DNA of 32,022 bases from Betaproteobacteria bacterium (GTDB lineage Bacteria; Pseudomonadota; Gammaproteobacteria; Burkholderiales; SG8-39). The notes beneath the pieces were generated by a model, which worked only from the letters and a program-made list of their open reading frames with translations, made no database searches and was not told the origin of the DNA. This document shows positions 8,541-16,363 of this stretch, in pieces. The position numbers were made by a program, and so were the translations under genes. The stretch lies in NCBI GenBank assembly GCA_009693435.1, contig SHXF01000051.1:1-32022 (forward strand). The letters run 5' to 3'. Position 1 is the first letter of the stretch, and each line of letters begins with the position of its first letter.

Positions 8541-9512
8541 CACTGCGTACTGCGCAACTTTACCGCCCTTGCAGCGGTCCTCCTGCTCGCGTCCTGCGCA
8601 GCGGCCCCCGCCCGTCCCGGCCCCGGTGGCATCACCTTTGCGGTATTCGGCGACATGCCCTACTCAGAGCGGGAAATTCCGATTCTGGACCGCTTCATCG
8701 ATGAAATGAATGGCGAAGATCTCGCGTTCGTGGTGCACCTGGGCGACATCACCTCGGGGCGCGGCCCCTGCAGCGACGAGTGGTTCGAAGCGAGGAAGCG
8801 CCAATTCGCGCGGTCGCGCCACCCGCTGGTGTTCCTGCCGGGCGACAACGACTGGACCGATTGCCATCGCTCCGGCACCGAACCGATGGAACGCCTGGCG
8901 AAACTGCGGGAATTATTCTTGAGGGGTGATGAAAGCCTGGGCATGCGCACCATGAAACTGGAGCGCCAGACGGATGATGCGCGCGCTGTTGCGCAGTTCG
9001 GCGCCTACCCGGAACACATGCGTTGGCTGGCCGCCGACGTCCTGTTCGTCGCGCTCAACGTGCCCGGCACGAACAACAACCTCGGCCGCACTCAGGCCAT
9101 GGACCGCGAACACGTTGCGCGCATGGCGGCGGTGTTCGCGTGGCTGGATTCCAGCGTAAAACTGGTGAAGCAAAAGCCGCTGTCGGGCATGGTGGTGCTG
9201 TTTCAGGCCGATCCGGATTTCGGTGGCGCCTACGCCCCGCGCCGCAACGTCGATGGTTTTCTCAGCCTGCGACGCGCCCTTGCCGAACACGCCCTGGCGC
9301 TGCGGAAACCGGTGCTGCTGTTTCACGGCGACGGGCATGACTATCACCACGATCAGCCGCTGCGCGATCCCGCCACCGGCAAACGCATCGACAATTTCAC
9401 CCGGGTTGAAGTATTCGGCTCGCCGCTGAATGGTTGGGTGAAAGGCGTGATCGATCCGGCGGATCCGCTGCTGTTCCGGGTAGGTCCGGCCGCACCGCCG
9501 GTGCTGTTCTAG
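8535..9512 (+). CDS. Calcineurin-like metallophosphoesterase lipoprotein
   Basis: The 325-residue product has a lipoprotein signal peptide ending in LASC, with C21 the probable lipidated cysteine, so it is membrane-anchored and faces the periplasm. The mature part has the metal-site pattern of calcineurin-like phosphoesterases: FGDMPYS (38-44), HLGDITSG (68-75), GDNDWTDC (103-110) and HGDGHDYHH (264-272). Such enzymes hydrolyse phosphate esters using two metal ions; the substrate is unknown. The start is taken as TTG at 8535 because it gives a normal signal peptide, but the frame stays open upstream through a hexamer repeat. It follows mutS by 47 bp and could be cotranscribed. The fold call is strong and the start less so. 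Confidence 0.85.
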   Translation: MKHCVLRNFTALAAVLLLASCAAAPARPGPGGITFAVFGDMPYSEREIPILDRFIDEMNGEDLAFVVHLGDITSGRGPCSDEWFEARKRQFARSRHPLVFLPGDNDWTDCHRSGTEPMERLAKLRELFLRGDESLGMRTMKLERQTDDARAVAQFGAYPEHMRWLAADVLFVALNVPGTNNNLGRTQAMDREHVARMAAVFAWLDSSVKLVKQKPLSGMVVLFQADPDFGGAYAPRRNVDGFLSLRRALAEHALALRKPVLLFHGDGHDYHHDQPLRDPATGKRIDNFTRVEVFGSPLNGWVKGVIDPADPLLFRVGPAAPPVLF

Positions 9513-9668
9513 CGGCAACGCAGCACACCGCGTTGTGGCTCAGCCGTAGATCGCCCGTACATCGGCCATAGATCAGCCGTCGGGGTAAGCGCAGCGCACC
9601 CCGTGTGCCCGCGATGGCGCCACACAGGATGAGGCGTTGAAAAAACTTCCTGGCAGTTCTTAATTCTT

Positions 9669-9683
9669 ATACTATTTTTATAC
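9669..9683. promoter_or_regulatory. A/T-rich motif tatactatttttata, copy 1
   Basis: This is one of three near-identical motifs in the window (others at 15792-15808 and 21122-21137), all in intergenic DNA of an otherwise G/C-rich sequence. Its first six bases resemble a -10 box, but no well-spaced -35 is seen and the site is between convergent genes. Function is unknown. Confidence 0.3.
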
Positions 9684-9846
9684 CATTACTGCCTGCGAAC
9701 TAGCGTCTGTACTGGATGTTTCTGACTTATTCTTTTGAATTGTAGGCTGACTCAAGCATCAACGGCACCGCTTGCCACCGGCTGGCAGTGAGCGTGCGAA
9801 TCCCGGAGCATGCACGACTCGACGTTGGCTATCGTTGCGAAATGAT

Positions 9847-9869
9847 CAGGGAAACCGTGGTCTGTCCCC
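9847..9869. repeat. 23-bp direct repeat, copy 1 (REP-like)
   Basis: These 23 bases, with core accgtggtctgtcccc, recur exactly at 10538-10560 in the same orientation. Sequences with this core are familiar from many proteobacterial genomes as dispersed intergenic repeats; that recollection is not a database result. The two copies bracket the DUF6883/DUF4926 pair. Confidence 0.75.
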
Positions 9870-9887
9870 AATTTTCTCCCAATTTTC

Positions 9888-10121
9888 TCAGGCGCGTGGC
9901 GACAATCCGCGCGCGTGCGCGATCTCTCCGTGGCCAATAGGACGCACCTGCGCCGAGCCCAGAGTAACGACGGCAATGGTTACGCCATCCAGTGTCATGA
10001 ACTCCACTTCGTAGCCTTCACCCCGGTTATGCACCATGACTACGGTGCCCAGGTCTCCACGCGTCAGCTTGTGCTCCGGCAGATCGCAATCCAGAATTAT
10101 CTCGTCCAGTTCAGCGATCAT
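9888..10121 (-). CDS. DUF4926 domain protein
   Basis: This 77-residue protein matches the small DUF4926 family, whose pattern it follows along most of its length: a start like MIAELDEIILDCDLP, then RGDLGTVVMVH, YEVEF and a C-terminal TLGSAQVRPI. Function is unknown; the fold is probably a small beta barrel. The ATG at 10121 is chosen because it overlaps the stop codon of the upstream DUF6883 frame as ATGA, the mark of translational coupling. An upstream in-frame start at 10190 would only read the DUF6883 coding sequence in a wrong frame. DUF4926 genes are often found next to DUF6883 genes, and a toxin-antitoxin-like role is possible but unproven. Because the upstream partner is broken here, translation of this gene may now depend on weak internal initiation. 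Confidence 0.8.
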   Translation of the reverse strand: MIAELDEIILDCDLPEHKLTRGDLGTVVMVHNRGEGYEVEFMTLDGVTIAVVTLGSAQVRPIGHGEIAHARGLSPRA

Positions 10122-10476
10122 TTGGGAATCCTGTTCAAGGGGTGCGCTGTGGTAAAGCGCGGTGCGTCTTGCCCGCCCGTTATAAACCATACGCTGCGAA
10201 CGTTCAAGGCGGAACCGTCCGGCGAGTGCAATAAGCCGTCAATCACATAGCGGGTGCCCTATCGCGATGTGGCAATCCGGATAACTTCATTTTCACTTGC
10301 GTGACGGATCAATGAGACAGCCAGTTCCTCCCAATTTTGCGCATCGAAGCCGAAACGCATGAAAAACGCCGCTTTGCCTTTCCCGCGGTGATGCGTTGTT
10401 GAGAGCAAATAGCTCAGGATCTTTTCTTCCGGAACATAGGCACGCGCGCATCCGGGAGAACATCGGGGAGAATCAT
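10118..10476 (-). pseudogene. DUF6883 gene with a frameshift and an in-frame stop
   Basis: Reading from ATG at 10476 gives MILPDVLPDAR, which then needs a frame change near 10440-10452 to continue as AYVPEEKILSYLL, KAAFFMRFGFD and W-E-E-L, the DUF6883 pattern. A TAG at 10261-10259 interrupts this; beyond it the same frame resumes as GTRYVIDGLLHSPDG and VRSVWFITGG to a TGA at 10120-10118. Family members have an aromatic residue followed by GTRYV, so the TAG probably replaced a Tyr codon such as TAT. Two separate lesions suggest decay rather than sequencing error, though either could be an error. The TGA overlaps the DUF4926 start by 4 nt. Its normal role is unknown. Confidence 0.75.
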
Positions 10477-10537
10477 GACGAAAGTAACGCACCGTCCTTC
10501 CCATCGGTGTACAGATGGGTTGGCTTTTGTCAGTGAG

Positions 10538-10560
10538 CAGGGAAACCGTGGTCTGTCCCC
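10538..10560. repeat. 23-bp direct repeat, copy 2 (REP-like)
   Basis: Exact copy, same orientation, of 9847-9869. It ends three bases before the stop codon of the bicupin gene at 10564, so it sits immediately at the 3' end of that gene. Confidence 0.75.
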
Positions 10561-10563
10561 GGT

Positions 10564-11685
10564 TTAGCGCTCCGGTTGATGCCCGCCGTTCTCCGTCCAC
10601 TGCTCTTCGCGGCGCAGCGCCAGCGCCTCGAACACGGGCTCGTCGGTGAGCGAAAAAAGGATCGCCGGTTCCGATGGCGACGCATTGGCGTGCTCGTGCC
10701 AGGCGCGGTGCGGCAGCGCCAGGTAATCCCCTTCGCTCCAGTCGTAGCGCCGGCCCTCTATCACCGAGTAGCCGCGTCCGCGAAACACGTGATAGACGGC
10801 ACTGGTGCTATGGCGGTGCGCCCGCGTGCGTACGCCGGGACGCAGCAACTGTATGGCGCAGCCGAAGGTGGGTGTGACGTGCGCGCCGGTGATCGGATTG
10901 CGAAACACATCGATTACGTCGTCATGCGGATCGGGAGCACTCGTCTTTTCCAGGTGCGAGAGCCTGGCCCGGATGTCGTTCCAGCGCCAGGCGAGTTGCG
11001 CCGAGAAGCGCCGATCGACTGCGGCAGGCATCACCCTCGGCGCCACGCCGTCATCCTCCGACGTCACCGGCTGATAGCCGCCGCCCGGCCAGCCTTCGAA
11101 ATAAATCGCGTCCAGCAGTTTCACCAGGGTGCGATCGAGACCGTCCATCCACACGATCTCGCCCGCGGAATCGTTCCTGTGGTCGTGCCACTGCCAGTTG
11201 GGGGTGAGCACCAGGTCGCCCTCGGAGAGCGTGATGCGCTCGCCGTTCACCGTGGTGGTTGCGCCGCGCCCGTGGGTGATGAAGCGCAGCGCCGAGTGGA
11301 TGTGGCGATGGGTGTTGACGGTCTCGCCCGGTTGCATCATCTGCACCGCCGCGGTGAGCGTGTTGGTGGTATCCCAGTGGTCGCGCGCGCCGGGATTCCA
11401 CAAGAGCAGCGCGCGGCGCACCGGGCTGTCGGCCAGCTTCATCAGCTCGCCGGCACGGTCCAGATGCGCCCGCAGGGTTTTCCATTGCCACACATGCGGC
11501 CGCGTCGTCGCGGGCGCGTCGACCTTCGCCTGTACCGTCCACAGGCCTTTCAGGGCGTCGCCTTCGAGATCGGCGAGCAGGTCCTCCACGGAATGGGGAT
11601 GCGACACCGGTTCATCCTGCTTCGCACGCATCCGCGGCGCTCCGCCCAGCCCGACTACCGTGGCTATGATTCCCCTGTCGCCCAT
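10564..11685 (-). CDS. Gentisate 1,2-dioxygenase-like bicupin ring-cleavage enzyme
   Basis: The 373-residue protein has two cupin domains in the arrangement of gentisate, 1-hydroxy-2-naphthoate and salicylate dioxygenases, Fe(II) enzymes that open hydroxylated aromatic rings with O2. The first cupin keeps the iron-binding pattern: H126, H128 and H130 in THRHIHSALRF, then GDLVLTPNWQWHDH with H167 and H169. A second, similar set (RAHRHSTSAVYHV and the later AWHEHAN) lies in the C-terminal cupin. Length is usual for the family (about 345-375). The ATG at 11685 has AAGGAG a few bases upstream. It is transcribed away from the Bug/ThDP genes, with 268 bp between, so it is probably a separate unit. 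Which ring it cleaves cannot be fixed; gentisate itself is plausible. Confidence 0.85.
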   Translation of the reverse strand: MGDRGIIATVVGLGGAPRMRAKQDEPVSHPHSVEDLLADLEGDALKGLWTVQAKVDAPATTRPHVWQWKTLRAHLDRAGELMKLADSPVRRALLLWNPGARDHWDTTNTLTAAVQMMQPGETVNTHRHIHSALRFITHGRGATTTVNGERITLSEGDLVLTPNWQWHDHRNDSAGEIVWMDGLDRTLVKLLDAIYFEGWPGGGYQPVTSEDDGVAPRVMPAAVDRRFSAQLAWRWNDIRARLSHLEKTSAPDPHDDVIDVFRNPITGAHVTPTFGCAIQLLRPGVRTRAHRHSTSAVYHVFRGRGYSVIEGRRYDWSEGDYLALPHRAWHEHANASPSEPAILFSLTDEPVFEALALRREEQWTENGGHQPER

Positions 11686-11749
11686 GAAGTTCTCCTTATC
11701 GCCCGCTCTCGCTGCGCGGTGGTCGCTCAGCCGCGGGAGTGTCGACGGA

Positions 11750-11782
11750 CAGACTGCGTGTCAGACTGCGTGTCAGACTGCG
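11750..11782. repeat. 12-bp tandem repeat, 2.75 copies
   Basis: The unit cagactgcgtgt starts at 11750, 11762 and 11774; the last copy is cut after cagactgcg. It lies upstream of the bicupin start, in the divergent spacer. Confidence 0.7.
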
Positions 11783-11808
11783 CTTATTTGTGGGGATCTC
11801 TATTAATT

Positions 11809-11876
11809 CGTCATTCCCGCGAAAGCGGGAATCCAACTCTATGATTACATGGGTTCCCGCCTCCGCGGGAACGACA
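11809..11876. repeat. Double-hairpin REP-like element
   Basis: Two perfect hairpins stand side by side. The first is attcccgc (11813-11820), loop gaaa, gcgggaat (11825-11832); the second is gttcccgc (11853-11860), loop ctcc, gcgggaac (11865-11872). Paired hairpins of this sequence type are widespread intergenic repeats in betaproteobacteria and resemble RAYT-mobilised REP pairs. It lies in the divergent region before the first Bug gene. Confidence 0.7.
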
Positions 11877-11953
11877 CAATTTGAATATATAGAGGTGCCC
11901 TTGTATGTATCATGGCCGTGGACACAGGGTCAATCAAGGAGGCCGCGCCACTT

Positions 11954-12940
11954 ATGCATATGCTCAAGCTCGTCGCTTCCCCCGCATTGGCCGCACTGAT
12001 ATTTACGATGTTCTTCCCGGGGCCGGCCCGGGCACAAGCCTACCCGTCGCGCGCCATTCACCTGGCCATCGGCTTCGCACCGGGCGGCCCCACCGACATC
12101 CTCGGTCGCGTCGTCGCACCACGCCTCGGTGACGTGCTGGGCCAACCGGTCATCGTCGACAACCGCCCGGGCGCCGGCGGCAACGTCGCCGCGGAAGCAA
12201 TCGCGAAGTCCCCGGCCGACGGTTACGCGCTGCTGTTCGGCGACATCTCCTTCACCGTCAACCCGAGCCTGTTCAAATCGCTGCCGTTCAATCCGCACAG
12301 CGACTTCACGCCGGTGGGTTTCGTCGCGGCCTCGCCGCAAGTGCTGATCGTGCCGAGCGCACTCGAACCGAAAAGCGCCACCGAGTTCATCGCCTGGGTG
12401 AAGAGCCGCCCGGGACAGCTTTCCTATGGCTCGGCGGGAAACGGCACACCGCCACACCTGGCCGCGGAGTTGTTCAAGGCGGCGCACGGCCTGGACATAC
12501 AGGCGGTGCACTACAAGGGCGCAGGTCCCGCCATGACCGACCTGGTCGGCGGCAGGCTGCAGATGATGATAGTGGGCATCAGCGCCTCGAAGAGCTTCAT
12601 CGACTCGGGCAAGGCGCGCGCTCTGGCGATCGGCGGCACGCGCCGCGCAGTGGGACTGCCCGGCGTGCCGACCTTCGCCGAAGCGGGCGCACCGCTGCCC
12701 GACCTCGAACAGGGCGCCTGGTGGGGCGTGTTCGCACCGGCCGCCACGCCGCGCGACATCGTGATGAAACTGAATGAAGGACTGGCGCGCGCGCTGGCGC
12801 AGCCAGAACTGCGCGCCCGCCTCGCCGCACTGCAGATGGAGCCCGCGGCAGGCACGCCCGAGGCGTTTGGCGCCTTCGTCCGGCAGGAAGCGCAGAAATG
12901 GGCGCGCCTCATCGAACGCGCAAAGATCGTGGCGGAATAG
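11954..12940 (+). CDS. Bug/TctC-family periplasmic substrate-binding protein
   Basis: The 328-residue protein is a Bug-type solute receptor, which captures small acids in the periplasm for tripartite tricarboxylate transporters. It starts with a signal peptide cleaved near ARA-Q (residues 26-28). Family motifs follow: YPSRAIHLAIGFAPGGPTD, VDNRPGAGG, SPADGYALLFG and HYKGAGPAMTDL. The ATG at 11954 is preferred over an in-frame ATG at 11912 because AAGGAGG at 11936-11942 is well placed for it and the longer form would spoil the signal peptide. No membrane subunits (TctA/TctB) are nearby. It heads a group with the ThDP enzyme 53 bp downstream, so its ligand may be that enzyme's substrate or a precursor; this is inference. 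Confidence 0.93.
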   Translation: MHMLKLVASPALAALIFTMFFPGPARAQAYPSRAIHLAIGFAPGGPTDILGRVVAPRLGDVLGQPVIVDNRPGAGGNVAAEAIAKSPADGYALLFGDISFTVNPSLFKSLPFNPHSDFTPVGFVAASPQVLIVPSALEPKSATEFIAWVKSRPGQLSYGSAGNGTPPHLAAELFKAAHGLDIQAVHYKGAGPAMTDLVGGRLQMMIVGISASKSFIDSGKARALAIGGTRRAVGLPGVPTFAEAGAPLPDLEQGAWWGVFAPAATPRDIVMKLNEGLARALAQPELRARLAALQMEPAAGTPEAFGAFVRQEAQKWARLIERAKIVAE

Positions 12941-12993
12941 CGCCAACCGACCGCATCCGCATACCCACATCAACGAGCTGAGGAACAGAGCGA

Positions 12994-14691
12994 ATGAAAA
13001 TCCATTGTGACGGCGGCGAAGCGATGCTCGAGGGACTGCGCAGCCTCGGTGTCGAGTACATCATGTCATCGCCGGGTTCGGAGTGGGGCGCGCTGTGGGA
13101 GGCGCTGGCGCGACAAACCGTTGACGGCACCAAGGGCCCGAAGTACCTGAGCTGCTGGCATGAAACGCTGGCCGCGAACATGGCGATGGGCTACTGGCTC
13201 GTCACCGGCCGGATGCAGGCGGTGGTGCTGCACGCCGGGGTCGGGCTGCTGCAGGGCGCGGTGGGCATACACGCCGCGCACATACAGAACGTGCCGATGA
13301 TCGTGTTCTCGGGCGAGGCGCTCACCTATGGCGAGTTGCCGGGTTTCGATCCCGGTTCGCAGTGGTATCAGAACCTGTCTGTGGTTGGCGGGCCGCAGCG
13401 CATGGTCGAGCCTTATACCAAATGGGCCAGCCAGGCGCCCAGCGTGCAGACGCTGTATGAAATCGTGATCCGCGCCGGCCAGATCGCGCAGCGCGGGCCA
13501 ATGGGTCCTGTCTACCTCAATGTGCCGATAGAGACGCAACTCGCTGCATGGACCAGGCCGACGCGGCTCGCCAGCGCGCCGGCCGCAACGCCGCCGCGCG
13601 CGCCGGTGGCCGACATCGAAAGAGTCGCCGAACTGCTGATCAAGGCAAAAAACCCGGTCATCACCACCGAAGCCGGCGGCCGGCAGCCGGAAAGCTACGC
13701 GGCGCTGATGGCGCTTGCCGAATCGCTGTCAATACCGGTGGTGGAAACCCATTCATGGCTGTTTTCGAATTTTCCGAAAGACCACCCGCTGCACCAGGGT
13801 CCGAATTTCAAGCCGTTCTTCGAATCGGCGGACCTGGTCCTCATCGTCCGCAGCCGCGCGCCCTGGTATCCGCCGGGCAACTGGCCGCCGAATGCCACCA
13901 TCGTGCTGATCGACGAAAACCCCTATCGGCCGCACATGGTCTACCAGAACCTGCACGCGGACACGGTGCTGGAAGGCGACGTTGCGTTTACTCTGGAGAC
14001 GCTCACAGCAGCGGCCAAGGGCAGCGCGCGCGATGCGCAGATCGAAACACGGCGTGCGCGCCACGCCGGCGCGCACCTGAAGCAGGACGAGGCGCGTCTC
14101 GCGCATCTCGCCACGGCGAAGAAAAAACACCCCATCGATCCGGCGTGGCTGGCCGCAGCGCTGAGCGACACCCTGCCCGCCGACACCGTCTACGTCGACG
14201 AGATCGTGACGCATCGCCGCGAAGTGGATATCTACCTGCGCAACCAGGGTCCGGGCAGTTTCATCAAAGTGCGCGGCGGCCTGGGCCAGGGCATCGGGCA
14301 TGCGATCGGCGCGAAACTCGCCCTGCCCGATCGCACCGTGGTGTGCCTCACCGGCGACGGCTCCTTTCTCTACAACCCCATCATGCAGTGCCTGGGCTAT
14401 GCCGAGCAGGCGAAGCTGCCCGTCATCATCGTGGTCTTCAACAACCGCAAGTACCTCGCCATGAGCCAGGATCACACGCGCTACTACCCGGACGGTGTCG
14501 CGAAGGCGAAGCAGTTGTTCTACGGCGAGATGATAGGCAGCGATCCGGCCCTGTCCCGGTTCGGCGAGCCATTCGGCTGCTGGGGGCGTCGGGTGGAGGA
14601 TCCGAACGAACTCGCCGAGGCGATACGCGCGGCGCACCAGGCGACGCTGCAAGGCAAGACGGCGATCCTGGACGTGATCGTCGATCCCTGA
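12994..14691 (+). CDS. Thiamine-diphosphate-dependent enzyme, acetolactate synthase/decarboxylase type
   Basis: The 565-residue protein has the three-domain layout of the pyruvate oxidase/acetolactate synthase/benzoylformate decarboxylase group. The N-terminal PYR domain carries the cofactor-activating glutamate E57 in CWHETLAANMAMGY. The middle domain covers about 190-335. The C-terminal domain binds ThDP-Mg with GDG (454-456), N461 and NN (483-484), the normal GDG-x26-NN spacing. Such enzymes decarboxylate 2-oxo acids or join their acyl units to an acceptor. No specific subgroup was recognised, so the substrate is open: an aromatic 2-oxo acid would suit the neighbouring catabolic genes. It sits between two Bug receptor genes on the same strand with short gaps (53 and 70 bp), probably one transcript. 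A weak Shine-Dalgarno (gagg) precedes the ATG. Confidence 0.88.
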   Translation: MKIHCDGGEAMLEGLRSLGVEYIMSSPGSEWGALWEALARQTVDGTKGPKYLSCWHETLAANMAMGYWLVTGRMQAVVLHAGVGLLQGAVGIHAAHIQNVPMIVFSGEALTYGELPGFDPGSQWYQNLSVVGGPQRMVEPYTKWASQAPSVQTLYEIVIRAGQIAQRGPMGPVYLNVPIETQLAAWTRPTRLASAPAATPPRAPVADIERVAELLIKAKNPVITTEAGGRQPESYAALMALAESLSIPVVETHSWLFSNFPKDHPLHQGPNFKPFFESADLVLIVRSRAPWYPPGNWPPNATIVLIDENPYRPHMVYQNLHADTVLEGDVAFTLETLTAAAKGSARDAQIETRRARHAGAHLKQDEARLAHLATAKKKHPIDPAWLAAALSDTLPADTVYVDEIVTHRREVDIYLRNQGPGSFIKVRGGLGQGIGHAIGAKLALPDRTVVCLTGDGSFLYNPIMQCLGYAEQAKLPVIIVVFNNRKYLAMSQDHTRYYPDGVAKAKQLFYGEMIGSDPALSRFGEPFGCWGRRVEDPNELAEAIRAAHQATLQGKTAILDVIVDP

Positions 14692-14761
14692 CCCGCTCCC
14701 GCTCGCGCTCCGGATGATGCGCTCACGCCATGAACTGCCTGTATGACCTGCCAGAGGTGAC

Positions 14762-15742
14762 ATGATGAATGCGCGCGTCATTGCAGCGATCTTCGGCGCC
14801 TGGGCCATTGCAGCCCACTCCGGCGACGCGGCGGCGCAGGCCTGGCCGTCGAAGCCGGTGCGCATCATCGTGCCGTTCGCGCCCGGCGGCGGCACCGACG
14901 TACTCGGCCGCCTGATCGCGGATCGGTTGAGCGCGCGCCTCGGCCAGCAGGTCGTCATCGAGAACCGGCCGGGCGCCGGCGGCATCATCGGCATCGTCCA
15001 GGTTGCCAAATCGCCACCGGATGGCCACACGCTGCTGATGGTGAGCCATCCCGGCTTCACCACCGCGCCCTCGCTGTTCAGCAAGGCCGGCTTCGACACG
15101 GTGCGCGATTTCGCGCCCATCACCATGGTGGGCTCGCAGGCATTCTTGCTGAACGTGCACTCGTCGCTGCCGGTCAACACGCTACGCGAATTCGTGGCCT
15201 ATGCCAAGGCGCGGCCGGGCCAGGTCAACTACGCCACCTCCGGCATCGGCTCGCCGCAGCATTTCGCCATGGAGTTGTTCAAGCTCACTGCCGGGATCAA
15301 CCTCGTGCCGGTCCACTACAAAGGCGGCGCGCCGGCGATGCAGGACGTGGTGGCGGGTCAGGTGCCCGTCATGTTCGGCAGTTTCGTCATCGCCGGGCCG
15401 CACTTGCTGACGGGCAGGCTCCGCGCGATGGGCAGTTCCGGCGCGAAGCGCGTGCCGCAGGCGCCGGACATCCCCACCATGGAGGAGCAGGGCTATCCGG
15501 GCTACGATGTCATTTCCTGGTTCGGCTTCGTCGCGCCGGCCGGCACGGCGGCGGCGATTACCACGCGCATGGCCGAAGAAACCCACGCGGTGCTTGCCCC
15601 AAAAGAAATGCAGGAGCGCATGCTGGCGATCGGCTTCGACCCGCCGCCGGCGATGACCCCCGCGGCGTTCGGCGACATGGTCAAGGCGGAAGTTGCAAAA
15701 TGGACGGGGGTGATACGCGATGCGAATATCCGCGCCGAATAA
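14762..15742 (+). CDS. Bug/TctC-family periplasmic substrate-binding protein
   Basis: This 326-residue receptor has a signal peptide ending near AAAQ (residues 23-27), then the Bug motifs WPSKPVRIIVPFAPGGGTD, IENRPGAGG, SPPDGHTLLMV and HYKGGAPAMQDVVAG. The start is ATG at 14762 or the adjacent ATG at 14765; agaggtg lies just upstream. It is the third gene of the Bug-ThDP-Bug set. It differs considerably in sequence from the receptor at 11954, so the two are unlikely to be recent duplicates and may bind different ligands. Transporter membrane subunits are absent from the window and would have to be supplied from elsewhere. Confidence 0.93.
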   Translation: MMNARVIAAIFGAWAIAAHSGDAAAQAWPSKPVRIIVPFAPGGGTDVLGRLIADRLSARLGQQVVIENRPGAGGIIGIVQVAKSPPDGHTLLMVSHPGFTTAPSLFSKAGFDTVRDFAPITMVGSQAFLLNVHSSLPVNTLREFVAYAKARPGQVNYATSGIGSPQHFAMELFKLTAGINLVPVHYKGGAPAMQDVVAGQVPVMFGSFVIAGPHLLTGRLRAMGSSGAKRVPQAPDIPTMEEQGYPGYDVISWFGFVAPAGTAAAITTRMAEETHAVLAPKEMQERMLAIGFDPPPAMTPAAFGDMVKAEVAKWTGVIRDANIRAE

Positions 15743-15791
15743 GCGGCGTCCCTGATCCGCGGACTGCCCGCGGGACCACGAAATTCCGCAG

Positions 15792-15808
15792 ATACTATAT
15801 TTTTTATA
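15792..15808. promoter_or_regulatory. A/T-rich motif, copy 2, upstream of the Mo-hydroxylase genes
   Basis: The sequence atactatattttttata lies 100 bp before the 2Fe-2S subunit gene and matches the motifs at 9669 and 21122. Its position just before an inverted repeat makes a promoter element possible here. Confidence 0.35.
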
Positions 15809-15811
15809 GAA

Positions 15812-15835
15812 ACGGTATTGCCGGGAGAATACCGT
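15812..15835. promoter_or_regulatory. Perfect inverted repeat, candidate operator of Mo-hydroxylase genes
   Basis: acggtatt (15812-15819) is inverted exactly at 15828-15835 (aataccgt) with an 8-nt centre. It lies 72 bp upstream of the 2Fe-2S subunit start and directly after the A/T-rich motif. The 8-8-8 geometry suits a dimeric repressor or activator; a leader hairpin is the alternative. Confidence 0.45.
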
Positions 15836-15907
15836 CCTTATGGCATTTCCATCTTATAATTCACTGAATTATTACGCGTTTAATTTCAACTGGAAGGAGT
15901 TCCTGTC

Positions 15908-16360
15908 ATGCTGGCGTTCAACCTGAATGGAAAGGGCGTGTCGGTAGATGCCGATCCGAAAAGCCTGCTGCTCTGGGTATTGCGTGACGACCTCAAGCTG
16001 ACCGGCACCAAGTACGGCTGCGGCGCGGCGCTGTGCGGCGCGTGCACGGTGCATGTCAACGGCAAGGCGGTGCGCGCCTGCGTCACGCCGATGTCCGCGG
16101 TGGCCGGCAAGCGCGTGAAAACCATCGAAGGCCTGTCACCTAACGCCTCGCAGCCGCTGCAGAAAGCCTGGGTCGCCGAACAGGTCCCGCAGTGCGGCTA
16201 CTGCCAGTCCGGCCAGATCATGAAGGCCGCGGAATTGCTGGCGATGACGAGAAAACCCACGCGCACGCAGATCGTCGCCCACATGGACGGCAACATCTGC
16301 CGCTGCGGCACCTACAACAGCATCATCGCCGCCGTGCAGCGCGCGTCGAAGGAGGTCTGA
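15908..16360 (+). CDS. 2Fe-2S subunit of isoquinoline 1-oxidoreductase-like molybdenum hydroxylase
   Basis: This 150-residue electron-transfer subunit passes electrons from the molybdenum site to an acceptor. The N-terminal plant-type 2Fe-2S cluster ligands are C38, C43, C46 and C58 (CGAALCGAC). The C-terminal helical domain binds the second cluster with C96, C99, C131 and C133 (CGYCQSG, CRCGT). Length and pattern are those of the small subunit of xanthine-oxidase-family enzymes, closest in type to IorA, which lack a FAD subunit and work in two-subunit form. AAGGAG lies just before the ATG. The Mo subunit begins 3 bp after its stop, so the two form an operon. An inverted repeat and an A/T-rich motif upstream may control it. 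Confidence 0.94.
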   Translation: MLAFNLNGKGVSVDADPKSLLLWVLRDDLKLTGTKYGCGAALCGACTVHVNGKAVRACVTPMSAVAGKRVKTIEGLSPNASQPLQKAWVAEQVPQCGYCQSGQIMKAAELLAMTRKPTRTQIVAHMDGNICRCGTYNSIIAAVQRASKEV

Positions 16361-16363
16361 GCC

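Larger units (their letters stand above)
9513..9887. other. Convergent intergenic region
   Basis: About 375 bases lie between the ends of two convergent genes. It contains a hairpin with arms cggggt (9581-9586) and accccg (9598-9603), an A/T-rich motif at 9669-9683 and one copy of a 23-bp repeat (9847-9869). No credible gene is present. Confidence 0.55.

Noticed and set aside
9581..9603. Rho-independent terminator after the phosphoesterase gene
   Set aside because: The hairpin has no T-run after it and an 11-nt loop, so it was not listed as a terminator.
9888..10476. Firm call of a toxin-antitoxin system
   Set aside because: Gene overlap and size fit, but neither domain has a toxin motif I can recognise; kept as a hypothesis only.
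10576..11844. 422-codon frame antisense to the bicupin gene
   Set aside because: The bicupin strand has full cupin motifs and a ribosome binding site; the antisense frame has neither.
13548..15180. Long alternative frames across the ThDP gene, on both strands
   Set aside because: Their protein is rich in Arg, Ala and Gly with no domain, while the ThDP frame is complete.
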